This document shows, in pieces, positions 27,293 to 36,570 of a stretch of 64,000 bases of DNA (positions within the stretch are counted from its first letter, which is position 1; every line of letters begins with the position of its first letter). A model generated the notes under the pieces. It was given only the letters and a program-made list of their open reading frames with translations. It ran no database searches and was not told the DNA's origin. Where the stretch lies: assembly GCA_018335195.1 (NCBI GenBank), contig JAGXKN010000006.1, positions 1 to 64,000 of the forward strand, given 5' to 3'. The position numbers and the translations under genes are program-made. Source of the DNA: Desulfobacterales bacterium. Its GTDB lineage: Bacteria; Desulfobacterota; Desulfobacteria; Desulfobacterales; Desulfosalsimonadaceae.

Positions 27293-29765
27293 TGTCGAGC
27301 TTTTCCAGCGACATCCGGATGGCGTCTTTTGCCTGCGGGTTTTGCCTGAGTTCGGCTTCGAACCAGGCAGTGACCGATTCGGCCTGTTCCAGGCCGCAGA
27401 CCGGAACGATGGCCGCGATGATCCGTTCGTAAATAATGGGGTGGATGGATTTCAATGCATCCGCGTGGTTTACGTACCAGCCCCACATGTGGCCCACGGC
27501 CGCTGGATTGCGGGCCATCTGGGCAATTGGAATGAACTTGTTGCGCTCCGGCACCTTTTCCATGATATAGGAAAGCGCCTGTTGAATCAGCCCGGGATCT
27601 GAAAAGCATCCCAGGGCCCGCAGGCAGTTGATCCGGTCCTGCTCGGATTTGGCAGTTTCCATCCGTTCGACAAGCCACGAAAAGGTTTTTTCATCCCCGG
27701 TATGTGCCCCGACCTGCATGACGCCCCGCAGGATATCCGGCGGAATTTCCCGGCCGCCCTGAAGCTGTTCAAACCGGACCTGCGCGGCTTCCACGGTGCC
27801 TTTGATGTTGTGCAGCGCTGCCTGCCAGAACAGAAGGTTCCTGAGCCTGGATTTTCCGTGGGGCTCTCCTGCTTCCGGCTCATGGCCCACGCGGTTGAGC
27901 GCGGCTGTCAGGTGCATGGCGGCTGCAGCCGATACGGTTTTTCGGGCACGGCTTTCGGTGATGAGCATCAGATCGTGCAGATGGCCCATTTTTCCGGAGA
28001 TGGGCAGTGCGGCGGCCTCGGTTTCAAAATACCGCAGAAAATCCAGGTACGCGGTCAGGGGGATGCGGTTGGAGACGGCAAGTGCAAACAGGTCGTTTTC
28101 CAGTCCCCACCGGTCGATTTCCGGCAGGGTCCCGTCTGCAGTCATTTCCCCGAGTCGTTCCAGGTTGTGCGGATCCTGGTACCATACCCGGTAAAATCCG
28201 GTATGCATGGCGTTGATTTTATAGGCCCGGACATCGGGGTCGAGTTTGACCTCGGTTTCCGGGCTTTCAAAGATGATGTTTTTTTCTCGGCTTGCCCCGT
28301 TTTCATCATAGATGCGCATGCTCACGGGTATGGGCCAGGTCTGGTCATACGGGGCGGACACCGGCAGGTAGGTAAATCGCTGCTGGGTAAGTAGGATGCT
28401 TTGCCCCCTGCGTTCGGCGCAGACCAGTGGATGGCCGGGCTGGGTGATCCAGCCCTTCATGATGTGCCGGACCGGCAGCCCGGATTCTGACTCCATGCTG
28501 TCCCACAGGTCCGTGCTTCCGGCACATCCGTAAGAATGGGCGGAAAGAAAATTCTGAAGCGCGCCCTGAAATTCTTCTCCCCCCACGTATCCTTCAATCT
28601 GCCGGAGGATGCTGCCGCCCTTGCTGTATATGATGGGCGCGGTGGCGCTGTTGATCACCACGTGGCTGCCGCCGGGAATTTCAATGGAAGTGGTTTCGCT
28701 CAGGCCGTCGCGGGCAATGGCCGGGGCGGTCTGAGATTCCAGGAATTCGTCCCAGACCTTCCAGTCCGGGTGATAGGCATCCACCACCCGGTAGGCGAAA
28801 TAAGTGGCAAAGCTTTCGTTGAGCCACAGGAATTTCCAGTCCTCGGGCGTGACTAGGTTGCCGAACCACTGGTGGACGATCTCGTGGGCAATGACTTCGC
28901 ATATGCGTTCCTCTTCGTCCACCGCGGTATGCTGCGGGTCATAGAGCAGCAGGTTTTCCCGGAACGTGATTGCGCCCCAGTTTTCCATGGCGCCGAAGGC
29001 AAAGTCCGGCACCGCGATCAGGTCCAGCTTGGGCAGGGGGTAGGCGATCCGGTAATAAGTTTCGCAGTAATTGAGCGCCTTTCTGGCAAAGGCCAGCCCG
29101 TATTGAACGGCCGATTCCATGCCCGGAAGTACGGCCGCCCGTACGCGCCGGTCAAGCTCGTCGGTGATGCGGCAAAAGGGGCCCACGCCGAAAAAGAGAA
29201 GATAAGTGGACATCACGGGAGTTTTTTCAAAAACCACCCGTTTTTTCCCGCCGTTTTCATGCGTTTCGAAGGAAATCGGCATATTGCTTACAGCGGCCAT
29301 GTCCCGGTCAATTAAAAGGGAAATGTCAAAGCGGGCCTTGAAACGCGGATGATCCATGCAGGGAAATGCCCTTCGGGCGTCGCTTTCCTGGAACTGGGTG
29401 ACGGCGATGATCTCGGTTTGTTCTCCACGCCGGTGGGCACTGCGATAAAACCCGGCCATCTGCTGATTGATCCGTCCGTAATAATCGATCCGGATTTCGA
29501 TGGGGCCTTCGAGTGCCGAGGGCAGGTCCATTTCAAGGATTTCGTTTTCCGGATCCATGGCAAACCGGCAGGGAATCCATTTTTCCGCCATCCGGCATTC
29601 GCACTGCCGGATGGCCAGGTCCAGGCTGTTTAAGCGGATCCGGGAGACCGGTTCGCCGGCTTGGAAGACGACGTAAAGATTTCCGGCAAAGTCCAGGCGA
29701 GCGATGTCCGGGGAGATGGTCACCTGGTAGTATTGTGCCTGCACGGCATGTTCCGGTTGCGGCAT
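27249..29765 (-). CDS. M1-family zinc aminopeptidase
   Basis: Removes N-terminal residues from peptides, probably in the cytoplasm since no signal peptide is seen. The length is 838 residues. GAMENWG (about 258-264) binds the substrate N-terminus. HEIVHQWFGNL (His294, His298) with the following WLNESFA Glu supplies the zinc ligands and catalytic Glu. An ERAP1-like C-terminal helical domain covers about 490-820. It resembles puromycin-sensitive/ERAP-type enzymes more than E. coli PepN in length. Its 3' end runs 44 bases into the pump gene on the other strand. Confidence 0.95.
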   Translation of the reverse strand: MPQPEHAVQAQYYQVTISPDIARLDFAGNLYVVFQAGEPVSRIRLNSLDLAIRQCECRMAEKWIPCRFAMDPENEILEMDLPSALEGPIEIRIDYYGRINQQMAGFYRSAHRRGEQTEIIAVTQFQESDARRAFPCMDHPRFKARFDISLLIDRDMAAVSNMPISFETHENGGKKRVVFEKTPVMSTYLLFFGVGPFCRITDELDRRVRAAVLPGMESAVQYGLAFARKALNYCETYYRIAYPLPKLDLIAVPDFAFGAMENWGAITFRENLLLYDPQHTAVDEEERICEVIAHEIVHQWFGNLVTPEDWKFLWLNESFATYFAYRVVDAYHPDWKVWDEFLESQTAPAIARDGLSETTSIEIPGGSHVVINSATAPIIYSKGGSILRQIEGYVGGEEFQGALQNFLSAHSYGCAGSTDLWDSMESESGLPVRHIMKGWITQPGHPLVCAERRGQSILLTQQRFTYLPVSAPYDQTWPIPVSMRIYDENGASREKNIIFESPETEVKLDPDVRAYKINAMHTGFYRVWYQDPHNLERLGEMTADGTLPEIDRWGLENDLFALAVSNRIPLTAYLDFLRYFETEAAALPISGKMGHLHDLMLITESRARKTVSAAAAMHLTAALNRVGHEPEAGEPHGKSRLRNLLFWQAALHNIKGTVEAAQVRFEQLQGGREIPPDILRGVMQVGAHTGDEKTFSWLVERMETAKSEQDRINCLRALGCFSDPGLIQQALSYIMEKVPERNKFIPIAQMARNPAAVGHMWGWYVNHADALKSIHPIIYERIIAAIVPVCGLEQAESVTAWFEAELRQNPQAKDAIRMSLEKLDINHRLRRQAAASFA

Positions 29766-30068
29766 GGCGGGCTCCTTTTATGTTGAAATGGCAGTGTATC
29801 AGGCCTGATAGATCCGGCCGGGATTTTAAAACAGCGGAAATGAGATATTTATCAGACCGCGCATGCATTGCGCAAGGCGGAACTTTCGCGGCGGATTTGT
29901 TATCGAGATGGTTGTCGGGATCGGAATCGGTTTTTTCCTGCGCATTCGATGCCGATTTTGTTTTCGGGCCCGGGCCGGATGATTTTATCTTTGCAAATGA
30001 TTCGAAATGGGATAATAATGAGGTATATCAATTTTTTGTACCATAGACCGGAAAATAAGGATGAAGAG
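29766..30068. other. Divergent intergenic region
   Basis: Separates the aminopeptidase (minus) from the PilZ gene (plus), so both promoters should be here. I see no convincing -35/-10 pair. An open frame crosses it into the PilZ gene but looks non-coding. The 3' third is A/T-rich (near 29985-30045). A GATCGGAATCGG-type tract near 29915 resembles ones in other spacers. Confidence 0.45.
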
Positions 30069-30470
30069 ATGGCAGAGTCCAGGAAAATCAAAAGGGAGTT
30101 GACGGTATCGCCCCTTGCCTCGGAGCTGATTGATGCCGTGGTAAAAATGTCCCCGGAGCAACAGCGGGAGCTGTTGGCCGAGTTAATGGCCAGCAAGGGC
30201 GCCGCCCGGCGAAAATATTCCAGGCATCCCTACCGTCACGAAGTCCAGTTTTCCGTAGACGGGAAACTCTTCACCGGCTTTATCAGGAACGTAAGCGACG
30301 GAGGGGCTTTTGTGGAAACCCTGCGCTCGGACCTGGGCCGGCTTGACCGGGGCCGGCAGGTAACCATGTCCTTTGAACATCCCGTTAACCAGAAGAATAT
30401 CAAGCGCACCGGTGAGATCGCCCGCACCAGCCAGGACGGCATCGGCGTTGCCTTCGACAAGCTCCTGTAG
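30069..30470 (+). CDS. PilZ-domain protein
   Basis: Likely cyclic di-GMP receptor. It has 133 residues. A short helical N-terminus (KRELTVSPLASELIDAVVKMSPEQQ) precedes a PilZ domain with both ligand motifs: RKYSR (RxxxR) and NVSDGGAFVE (the D/NxSxxG strand). I choose the ATG at 30069, with AAGGA seven bases upstream; an upstream in-frame ATG at 30018 has no such site. The same window encodes a diguanylate cyclase (11619-12752), but nothing links the two directly. Confidence 0.9.
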   Translation: MAESRKIKRELTVSPLASELIDAVVKMSPEQQRELLAELMASKGAARRKYSRHPYRHEVQFSVDGKLFTGFIRNVSDGGAFVETLRSDLGRLDRGRQVTMSFEHPVNQKNIKRTGEIARTSQDGIGVAFDKLL

Positions 30471-30650
30471 GCGCTAAGGCCGTACCCGCCACTCCGTCCC
30501 CCCATTTCCCCAACCGGCAGACGTTTCCTGTTGTCGAAATCGAATTCGGATGAAACATACCGATTCCGATCGCGAAAACGACGACGAATTATCATGTGGT
30601 TGCCGTTGCTTTTCCCTTTTGCCCCGTAAAAAAGCAAATTGACGCTTCCT

Positions 30651-30751
30651 GGATTTTCGCAGGGTCGGACCGGCGGGGAAGTTTGCGCATCTGCCGTCCG
30701 CTTTCGCGCCCGATGCATCTGCGCAAAACACCTCGCCGTCCCGCCCTGTCC
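30651..30751 (+). repeat. Foldback repeat (block 1), copy 1
   Basis: 101 bases, aligned without gaps to 62826-62926 with seven differences by hand count. The left arm GGGTCGGACCGGCGGGG plus GTTTGCGCATCTGC pairs with the right arm GCATCTGCGCAAAAC plus CGCCGTCCCGCCC, giving a long imperfect hairpin. A CCGTAAAAAAG leader precedes it, as in the other copy. It codes for nothing recognisable. Confidence 0.8.
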
Positions 30752-30862
30752 TAACCCCCCTGCAGTTGCCACCGTCCAGTTCCGAAAGGCTTCAAAATCC
30801 CCGGAGTTCAAAGACAAACCCTCTGGATTTGCAAGCCTGAATCAGCCCGTGGTAAGCTAGTC

Positions 30863-31135
30863 GGATTTTCTCGTGCGGAGATTGCCGGGGCTGCCGCATG
30901 GCGCATTGCACGAGGGTCGGAGCAGCTCTTGGCAAAGCTGAGCAGGCGGCCGGGTTTGTTTGAGCCGACAAGCGAGTTTGCCGAGCCGCCACGATGCGAG
31001 CCATAGAGATGCCCGGCCCGAGTGCAGCGACAGGCGGTTGCCCCGGCAAGCAAAGAATGCGGCGCGGCATTGAAGGCTGTTTTTCCCAGAGGCTTTCAAT
31101 ATTGTCAGGCTTTGCAAAAAAATCGGGGAGCCTGG
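30863..31135 (+). repeat. Conserved non-coding segment (block 2), copy 1
   Basis: Aligns with 63081-63355. The first ~104 bases differ at eight positions (hand count) and similarity continues to the GCAAAAAAAT motif near the end. Stems that can form in both copies include GCTGC/GCAGC (near 30891 and 30923), AGCT-TT/AAAGCT, and GGCGGC (30946) with GCCGCC (30986). A minus-strand frame stays open in both copies, but most base changes alter its residues. That argues for an RNA or DNA element rather than a protein. Strand is arbitrary. Confidence 0.6.
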
Positions 31136-31220
31136 TTTTCCGGGGCGGGAAGTCGGGGCAATGATACCGGGTCGGGTTTGTGCTTGCAAAGCCGGTCGTT
31201 TTCCCATAAAAAATGGGCTT

Positions 31221-32003
31221 ATGAGTTACGTGTTTGATTTTCATGATGCGCAGGATTACGAGCGCTGGCTGGCAGACGAAAAAAACCGGATGATACTGGA
31301 TCTGCAGCAGCGGCTCATGGTGGGGATGATGCGTCCCGGAGTTGCCCAGAGCATCCTCGATATAGGGTGCGGCACCGGGGCAAGCCTGATGCCTTTTTTA
31401 AATAAGGGCATTGAGCTCACCGGGATCGATCCTTCGCCCTACATGCTGGATGCGGCCGGCAGAAACCTGGGCCATCGCGCGGATCTGCACCGGGGTTTTG
31501 CCGAGGATCTCCCGTTTGCGGATAATTCCTTTCATTACAGTGTGATTTTTCTGACCCTGGAGTTCTGCGATGATCCCCGCAGGGCACTGGAAGAGGCCTG
31601 CCGCGTGACAAAGGATCGGTTGTTTGTCGGCATTTTCAATCGCTTTTCCCTGTATGCGGCCCATCGCCGGATGATGCGGCTGCTTAAACCGTCCGTTTAT
31701 TCGTATGCCCGGTTTTTCAGCATCGGTGAAATCCGCCGGATGATCTTCGCTCACCTCGGAAAAGTCCCTCTGGAATGGAAAACCGTGTTCCAGCTGCCCT
31801 GGCTCCCCTCAGAGCTTACACACAGAATCGAGTCCACGAAAATGTTTCAATCCAGCCCGTTTGGCGGATTTGCCGGTATCACGGCAGATCCCGTCCCCCG
31901 GTTTCGGGCGTTTCCGTTGGCCCTCAAATGCCGGGTCAATCATGCAGGTTGCTCAGGTGAACGGGTGGCCAGTTGTGCCGGTGACTACCAGAATGAACAA
32001 TGA
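31221..32003 (+). CDS. Class I SAM-dependent methyltransferase
   Basis: A 260-residue protein of the methyltransferase 11/25 type. The SAM-binding site is seen in SILDIGCGTGASLMPF, then ELTGIDPSPYML, and HYSVIFLTLEFCDDPRRALEEACRV. The substrate is unknown. A C-terminal part rich in aromatic and basic residues (VPLEWKTVFQLPWLPSELTHRIE) resembles methyltransferases near radical SAM genes. I choose the ATG at 31221. No good ribosome binding site precedes it, and the non-coding repeat ends about 85 bases upstream, so the true 5' end is uncertain. Confidence 0.82.
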   Translation: MSYVFDFHDAQDYERWLADEKNRMILDLQQRLMVGMMRPGVAQSILDIGCGTGASLMPFLNKGIELTGIDPSPYMLDAAGRNLGHRADLHRGFAEDLPFADNSFHYSVIFLTLEFCDDPRRALEEACRVTKDRLFVGIFNRFSLYAAHRRMMRLLKPSVYSYARFFSIGEIRRMIFAHLGKVPLEWKTVFQLPWLPSELTHRIESTKMFQSSPFGGFAGITADPVPRFRAFPLALKCRVNHAGCSGERVASCAGDYQNEQ

Positions 32004-32075
32004 AAATTGACAACTCGAGCAAGCGCTACCAGAATTAAGAAAAGGCAAGGGGCAAGTTTTTAAAAGGAGAGGGAT

Positions 32076-33092
32076 ATGGAAGCGCGGCTCTATGAACAGC
32101 AGGCGGAAAACAAGGTTCAGTGCAATTTGTGCAGCCACCGGTGCGAGATAAAGCCGGGCAAGCGGGGCAAATGCAACGTTCGGGAAAACCGGGAGGGAAG
32201 TCTGTATACCCTGGTATATGACCGGATTATTGCCCGTCACGTGGATCCAATTGAAAAGAAGCCGCTTTTTCACTTTTATCCGACAAGCCTAGCTTATTCC
32301 ATCGGTACCGTGGGGTGCAATTTCCGTTGCAAGTTTTGTCAGAATGCCGATATTGCCCATATGGCCACGGATCACCAGGGACGCATCATGGGCAAGGCGT
32401 TTACGCCCGAACAGATCGTGGAGGAAGCCGAGATCACCGGCTGTAAATCGATCGCCTATACATACACCGAGCCCACGATTTTTTTTGAACTCGCTTATGA
32501 CGCGGCCCGGGCTGCACATGAAAAAGGCATCAAGAACGTGTTCGTGACCAACGGATACATGACTGGCGAGGCCCTGGAGATGATCAGCCCATACCTGGAT
32601 GCGGCCAACGTGGACTTGAAGGCCTTTACCGACGATTTTTACAGAAAATTCTGCAGCGCCCGGTTAACCCCGGTGCTGGATTCAATGAGAAAGATGAGGG
32701 AAATGGGGGTGTTTCTGGAAGTCACCACCCTTTTGATTCCGGGGCTAAACGACGATGCAGACGAGCTCAGGGCAATGGCCGAATTCATGGTCACAGAGCT
32801 CGGTGATTGTACGCCCTGGCATGTCAGCCGCTTTCATCCCACCTACCGCCTGACCGACAGACCGTCCACGCCGGTGGAAACACTTCGAAAGGCACGGGAA
32901 ATCGGTCTTTCCGCCGGGCTGAAATATGTTTACACCGGCAATATGCCCGGCGAGGCCTCTGAGTGTACATACTGCCCGAAATGCAGTGCAAACGTGATTC
33001 AGAGAAGGGGTTTTACCGTGGTGGAAAACCGGGTGCAGGATGATAAGTGCCCGGATTGCGGAGCTCCAATAGAAGGGGTGGGGCTTTCCTAA
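32076..33092 (+). CDS. amrS: AmmeMemoRadiSam system radical SAM enzyme
   Basis: A 338-residue radical SAM protein of the PflA-like AmrS family. The cluster motif is CNFRCKFC (Cys81, Cys85, Cys88). An N-terminal CNLCSHRC and two C-terminal Cys pairs (CTYCPKC, CPDCG) could hold zinc or another cluster. The family name comes from fused or neighbouring AMMECR1 and Memo domains; neither is encoded nearby. The reaction is unknown. AGGAGAGGG lies just before the ATG. It is followed directly by a second radical SAM gene. Confidence 0.92.
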   Translation: MEARLYEQQAENKVQCNLCSHRCEIKPGKRGKCNVRENREGSLYTLVYDRIIARHVDPIEKKPLFHFYPTSLAYSIGTVGCNFRCKFCQNADIAHMATDHQGRIMGKAFTPEQIVEEAEITGCKSIAYTYTEPTIFFELAYDAARAAHEKGIKNVFVTNGYMTGEALEMISPYLDAANVDLKAFTDDFYRKFCSARLTPVLDSMRKMREMGVFLEVTTLLIPGLNDDADELRAMAEFMVTELGDCTPWHVSRFHPTYRLTDRPSTPVETLRKAREIGLSAGLKYVYTGNMPGEASECTYCPKCSANVIQRRGFTVVENRVQDDKCPDCGAPIEGVGLS

Positions 33093-34151
33093 TTGTTTTC
33101 TGCTTCCAGGAAAACCGGATGCTGGCAAAACCTGTTGGCACAAAGCCCGGCCAGCGCATCTGAGCTGGCCTCCTGCCTGGGGATCGCCGCAGATGAGATC
33201 CGGGATGTGATGATACGATACCCAGCCCGGATCAATTCATACGCCCTGGACCTGCTCGGGCGCACCGGCGAGCCGATATGGCGGCAGCTGGTACCCCACC
33301 GGGAAGAGTTGGATGAAGCCGGCCTGCCTGAAGCCGATCCGCTGTGTGAAACCGAACAGTCTCCGGCTGACGGGATTATTCATCGCTACCCGGACCGGGT
33401 ATTGTTCACCGTGTCAACACAGTGCGCCGTTTATTGCCGCCACTGCATGCGAAAGCGCGAGGTGGGATCAGGCACGCCGGGGACCGCAAAGCTCGTGGGT
33501 GCCGGTCTTGCCTATATCGCAGACACTCCCGCGATAAAAGAGGTGATTCTTTCGGGCGGCGATCCCTTAATGCTCGGTGATGACCGCCTGTCTTACATTC
33601 TGGCCCGGATCCGTGCCATTGACCACGTGGAGCTGGTCCGGATCCACACCCGCGCGCCCGCCATGCTGCCCGCCCGGATCACAAATGACCTGGTCCGGGT
33701 GCTCAGCCGGTTTCATCCCCTGTATGTAAATATCCAGTTCAATCATCCCGACGAGCTCTCCTCGGATGCGGTTGAGGCCTGCAGCCGGCTGGCGGATGCA
33801 GGCATTCCCCTGGGAGCGCAGAGTGTCCTGCTGGCCGGAGTCAACGATGATTCCGGGGTAATGACCGTTTTGATGCGAAAGCTGCTTGCCGCCCGGGTTC
33901 GGCCCTATTACCTGCACCATCCCGATCCGATCAAGGGTACGGCCCATTTCCGGGTGCCGCTGGAAAGGGGACTGTCGATCCTCGAGGCCCTGCGGGGAAG
34001 AGTTTCGGGCATGGGCGTGCCCCAGTACATGATCGACCTGCCGGGCGGAGGCGGCAAAGTGCCGCTTCTGCCGCAATACTTGCAGGATCATACCGGGCGG
34101 CACCTTGTGGTGTACAACTTCGAGAAAAAGCGCTATACATATCCATTATAA
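33093..34151 (+). CDS. KamA-family radical SAM protein (lysine 2,3-aminomutase-like)
   Basis: A 352-residue PLP- and SAM-dependent aminomutase homologue. The cluster motif is CAVYCRHC (Cys111, Cys115, Cys118). SGGDPLM and the PLP-lysine loop DLPGGGGK are conserved. The short C-terminus resembles EpmB, which beta-lysylates elongation factor P, more than clostridial lysine aminomutase (~416 residues). The substrate cannot be decided from sequence. The start is TTG, immediately after the amrS stop, with no spacer. The two are almost certainly cotranscribed. Confidence 0.88.
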   Translation: MFSASRKTGCWQNLLAQSPASASELASCLGIAADEIRDVMIRYPARINSYALDLLGRTGEPIWRQLVPHREELDEAGLPEADPLCETEQSPADGIIHRYPDRVLFTVSTQCAVYCRHCMRKREVGSGTPGTAKLVGAGLAYIADTPAIKEVILSGGDPLMLGDDRLSYILARIRAIDHVELVRIHTRAPAMLPARITNDLVRVLSRFHPLYVNIQFNHPDELSSDAVEACSRLADAGIPLGAQSVLLAGVNDDSGVMTVLMRKLLAARVRPYYLHHPDPIKGTAHFRVPLERGLSILEALRGRVSGMGVPQYMIDLPGGGGKVPLLPQYLQDHTGRHLVVYNFEKKRYTYPL

Positions 34152-34245
34152 ATTCGAAACACGAAAGCCGAAAATCGCGGGAAGCATCCCGCCGGGGAGA
34201 AACAGTACGAACAACTGAAATTCGCGGTTTTTGAACTCTTTCCGG
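34151..34245. repeat. Possible degenerate ATTCG-rich element, copy C
   Basis: Starts AATTCGAAACACGAAAG then CCGAAAATCGCGGG, and ends with TGAAATTCGCGG and TTTTTGAAC. The ends loosely match the left and right arms of the elements at 9889 and 18128, and a short CGGGA/TCCCG hairpin lies in the middle. The match is weak. It lies between the KamA-family gene and the next gene. Confidence 0.4.
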
Positions 34246-34252
34246 AGAATCC

Positions 34253-35995
34253 ATGACGTTGCAACATGATCCGTTTGCCGAACTTTCCCAGGCCGACAAG
34301 TCCCGGCTGGCTATCCGCACGTTTAAAACCATTGCGGATGCCGCGCTGCTGCGCGGCTATTACCGGATGGGCGGCCGGACCGGAAATACCCTGGAAAGCG
34401 CCCTGCGAACCCTGAGCCCGGAGATTTACGGGAGCATCAACGACGCCCGGAGCATCGAGTTAAAGGGCCTGGAATATGTCATCGATCGCCTGCCCAGGGG
34501 AATCGAGGGCTGCCACCGGATCGTGATGACCGGCCGGGAGGATTACGAGGGGGCCAGCTTCGAGAAAATCCAGCCGCTAAAGCGCCGCCGGCTTTCCTAC
34601 CGCATCAGTGCCAGGGAAATGAGTTTTGTCGTCACGCGCGGCCACAGTGAAATATATGACATTCTCACCCACATCACGTTCTTATACGTGGAGGCCAAAA
34701 AAGTGCGCAGCAAGATGCGCGATGATTACGGCTTGGTCACCACCGAGTGGAGCACGCTGGAAAAGCATCTTTCCGCCACCGACGAAATGCGCGGCAAGGA
34801 GCTCGACCAGGCCCTGTGGAACCTGAGCTTGCTGCTGGGCCGCACGTTTGATGAAACCAAGGAAACCTATCTGTATCTGGAAAAAAACCGCCGGGAGGCA
34901 AATGCCAACAGCGGACTTTTTCATATCATATACAACATGGGCAAATGTGCGGACGAAGAGGTCAATGAAAAGGACCAGGCGGTAGCCGTGCATTTCACGC
35001 CTTCGCTGAGCGCGCTCATATTGAACCGGACCCATGCCCGGAAATGGGCGGCGGCGGTCAAGCAGCGCCTGATCGAACTCGGGCTGGAAAAGCGCCCCCT
35101 GCACATTATCAGTGCCAACCTGCACAGCGTTATTAACCTGATATACGGATTTGCCGCCACACAAAATCAGGGCGGGGACGAAAACACCGGGAATCTCTAC
35201 GAGTTTATACGCTCGCTTCGCCACAGAAGCGAGCAGGTCAGCGCGTTTGCCTGCGAGCGCGGGTGCTGCATGCTGCCGGATAAGAGCGGGTCCCAGATCG
35301 ACTGCCAGATTATTGATATGGTCGAGGCGCTTTCGCTATCCCCGCATCCGGAGCTTTGCCTGGACCGCGAGCGAATTGAAAACGAGCAGCCCGTGCTTTT
35401 GGTCATGGATTATGCTTTCGGGGAGCAGGCCTTCGAAGTGCTGGACGAGCTGCTATATCCGTGGGAGGCCAACGGCCGGCCCCGCATGCTTAACACCCGG
35501 TCCATTTCCGTAATCGGCAAGGCGGGGATTCTTCCGGGCAAAAAAGGCGATATCATGCTGGCCACAGCCCATGTCCTGGAGGGCACGCCGCATAATTACA
35601 TCATCCGCAACGATTTGACTCACAGCGATTTCGGAGACCAGGATTTTGACGAGAGCATCGGGATCTATACCGGCCCCCTGATTACGGTGCTGGGCACATC
35701 CCTGCAAAACCGGTATGTTCTGAAAAAATTTCAGGATTCCACCTGGGGCGCAGTGGGTCTGGAAATGGAGGGAGGGCATTATCAGCGGGCCATTAACGCG
35801 GCCTTTATCCGGGGGCATATCTCCGGGGACATCAAGATCATGTATGCCTATTACGCATCGGACAATCCGTTAAAAAGCGGGCAGACCCTGGCCTCGGGGA
35901 GCATGGGAGAGGAAGGAGTAATGCCCACCTACCTGATTACCCGTCGAATCCTGGAAAAAATCCTGGGACCCTGCCCGGAGACCGGCGGGCGTTAA
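34253..35995 (+). CDS. Large uncharacterised protein, possibly phosphorylase-like C-terminus
   Basis: A 580-residue soluble protein with no signal peptide. The N-terminal ~230 residues are helical and highly charged (RLAIRTFKTIADAALLRGYY, LKRRRLSYRISAREMSFVV). The C-terminal third has GKAGILPGKKGDIMLAT, LITVLGTSLQNRYVL and GAVGLEMEGGHYQRA, reminiscent of nucleosidase/phosphorylase folds where an E-M-E motif binds ribose. It may be the DUF6909-type family; that is recall, not proof. GGAG lies six bases before the ATG. The last four bases overlap the end of the opposing rseC-like gene. Confidence 0.75.
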   Translation: MTLQHDPFAELSQADKSRLAIRTFKTIADAALLRGYYRMGGRTGNTLESALRTLSPEIYGSINDARSIELKGLEYVIDRLPRGIEGCHRIVMTGREDYEGASFEKIQPLKRRRLSYRISAREMSFVVTRGHSEIYDILTHITFLYVEAKKVRSKMRDDYGLVTTEWSTLEKHLSATDEMRGKELDQALWNLSLLLGRTFDETKETYLYLEKNRREANANSGLFHIIYNMGKCADEEVNEKDQAVAVHFTPSLSALILNRTHARKWAAAVKQRLIELGLEKRPLHIISANLHSVINLIYGFAATQNQGGDENTGNLYEFIRSLRHRSEQVSAFACERGCCMLPDKSGSQIDCQIIDMVEALSLSPHPELCLDRERIENEQPVLLVMDYAFGEQAFEVLDELLYPWEANGRPRMLNTRSISVIGKAGILPGKKGDIMLATAHVLEGTPHNYIIRNDLTHSDFGDQDFDESIGIYTGPLITVLGTSLQNRYVLKKFQDSTWGAVGLEMEGGHYQRAINAAFIRGHISGDIKIMYAYYASDNPLKSGQTLASGSMGEEGVMPTYLITRRILEKILGPCPETGGR

Positions 35996-36462
35996 CGGCA
36001 CAGTTCGCATTTTTCCGTGCGGGCCTGCGGTGCGCGTTTTGCGCTGATGATGGTCGGTTTGTATTTATCCGAGTGCCGGGCTTTTTTTTCCAGGGCCAGC
36101 AAAACCCCCAGGGAGAGAAACAATGCGGCAAATCCCAGTACGGCCGCGAGTATGGACGGATCCGCACCCAGTGCCGGGGCCGCGCTATCCCCGATAATGG
36201 CCCCCGCGAGCAATGCAATAATGGGAAATATATAGAGCAGCAGTGACAGCTGCAGCATCCGGCCGGTAGCGTATTCCAGGGTGACTCTGTCGCCGATTTT
36301 CGCCTGGACCGGGTTGAGCGCCACGATTTCCATCTCCCGGGATCCGCCCATGCTGTGGCATGTGCTTTTCTCCGAGCAACCCTCGCACGCAGTGGCCCGC
36401 TGCGTTTTGACCACCGCGCTGTCTTCTTTTATTTTTGTGATCACGCCGACTTCTCTGGCCAT
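35992..36462 (-). CDS. rseC: RseC/MucC-family membrane protein
   Basis: A 156-residue protein of the SoxR-reducing-system RseC family. An N-terminal cytoplasmic cysteine motif (CEGCSEKSTCHSMGG) may bind a cluster or metal. Two transmembrane helices follow (about 70-93 and 102-125). In E. coli RseC works with Rnf/Rsx to reduce SoxR; in deltaproteobacteria it often accompanies redox proteins. Here the RnfB-GltD fusion lies ~390 bases away on the same strand, which fits that link. Confidence 0.88.
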   Translation of the reverse strand: MAREVGVITKIKEDSAVVKTQRATACEGCSEKSTCHSMGGSREMEIVALNPVQAKIGDRVTLEYATGRMLQLSLLLYIFPIIALLAGAIIGDSAAPALGADPSILAAVLGFAALFLSLGVLLALEKKARHSDKYKPTIISAKRAPQARTEKCELCR

Positions 36463-36570
36463 GGCAGTGCCCCCCTCATTTTAAGCAAAGCGGGATTTAC
36501 GTCACGAAGCGCACACGTAGTATACGAAAAAATACAGAATGAAAAGATCATTCCTTCTTTGGCTTCGGGG

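Noticed and set aside
30792-31244. 150-residue minus-strand frame in the repeat segment
   Set aside because: A similar frame exists in the second copy, but most differences change residues, so the DNA rather than the peptide is conserved.
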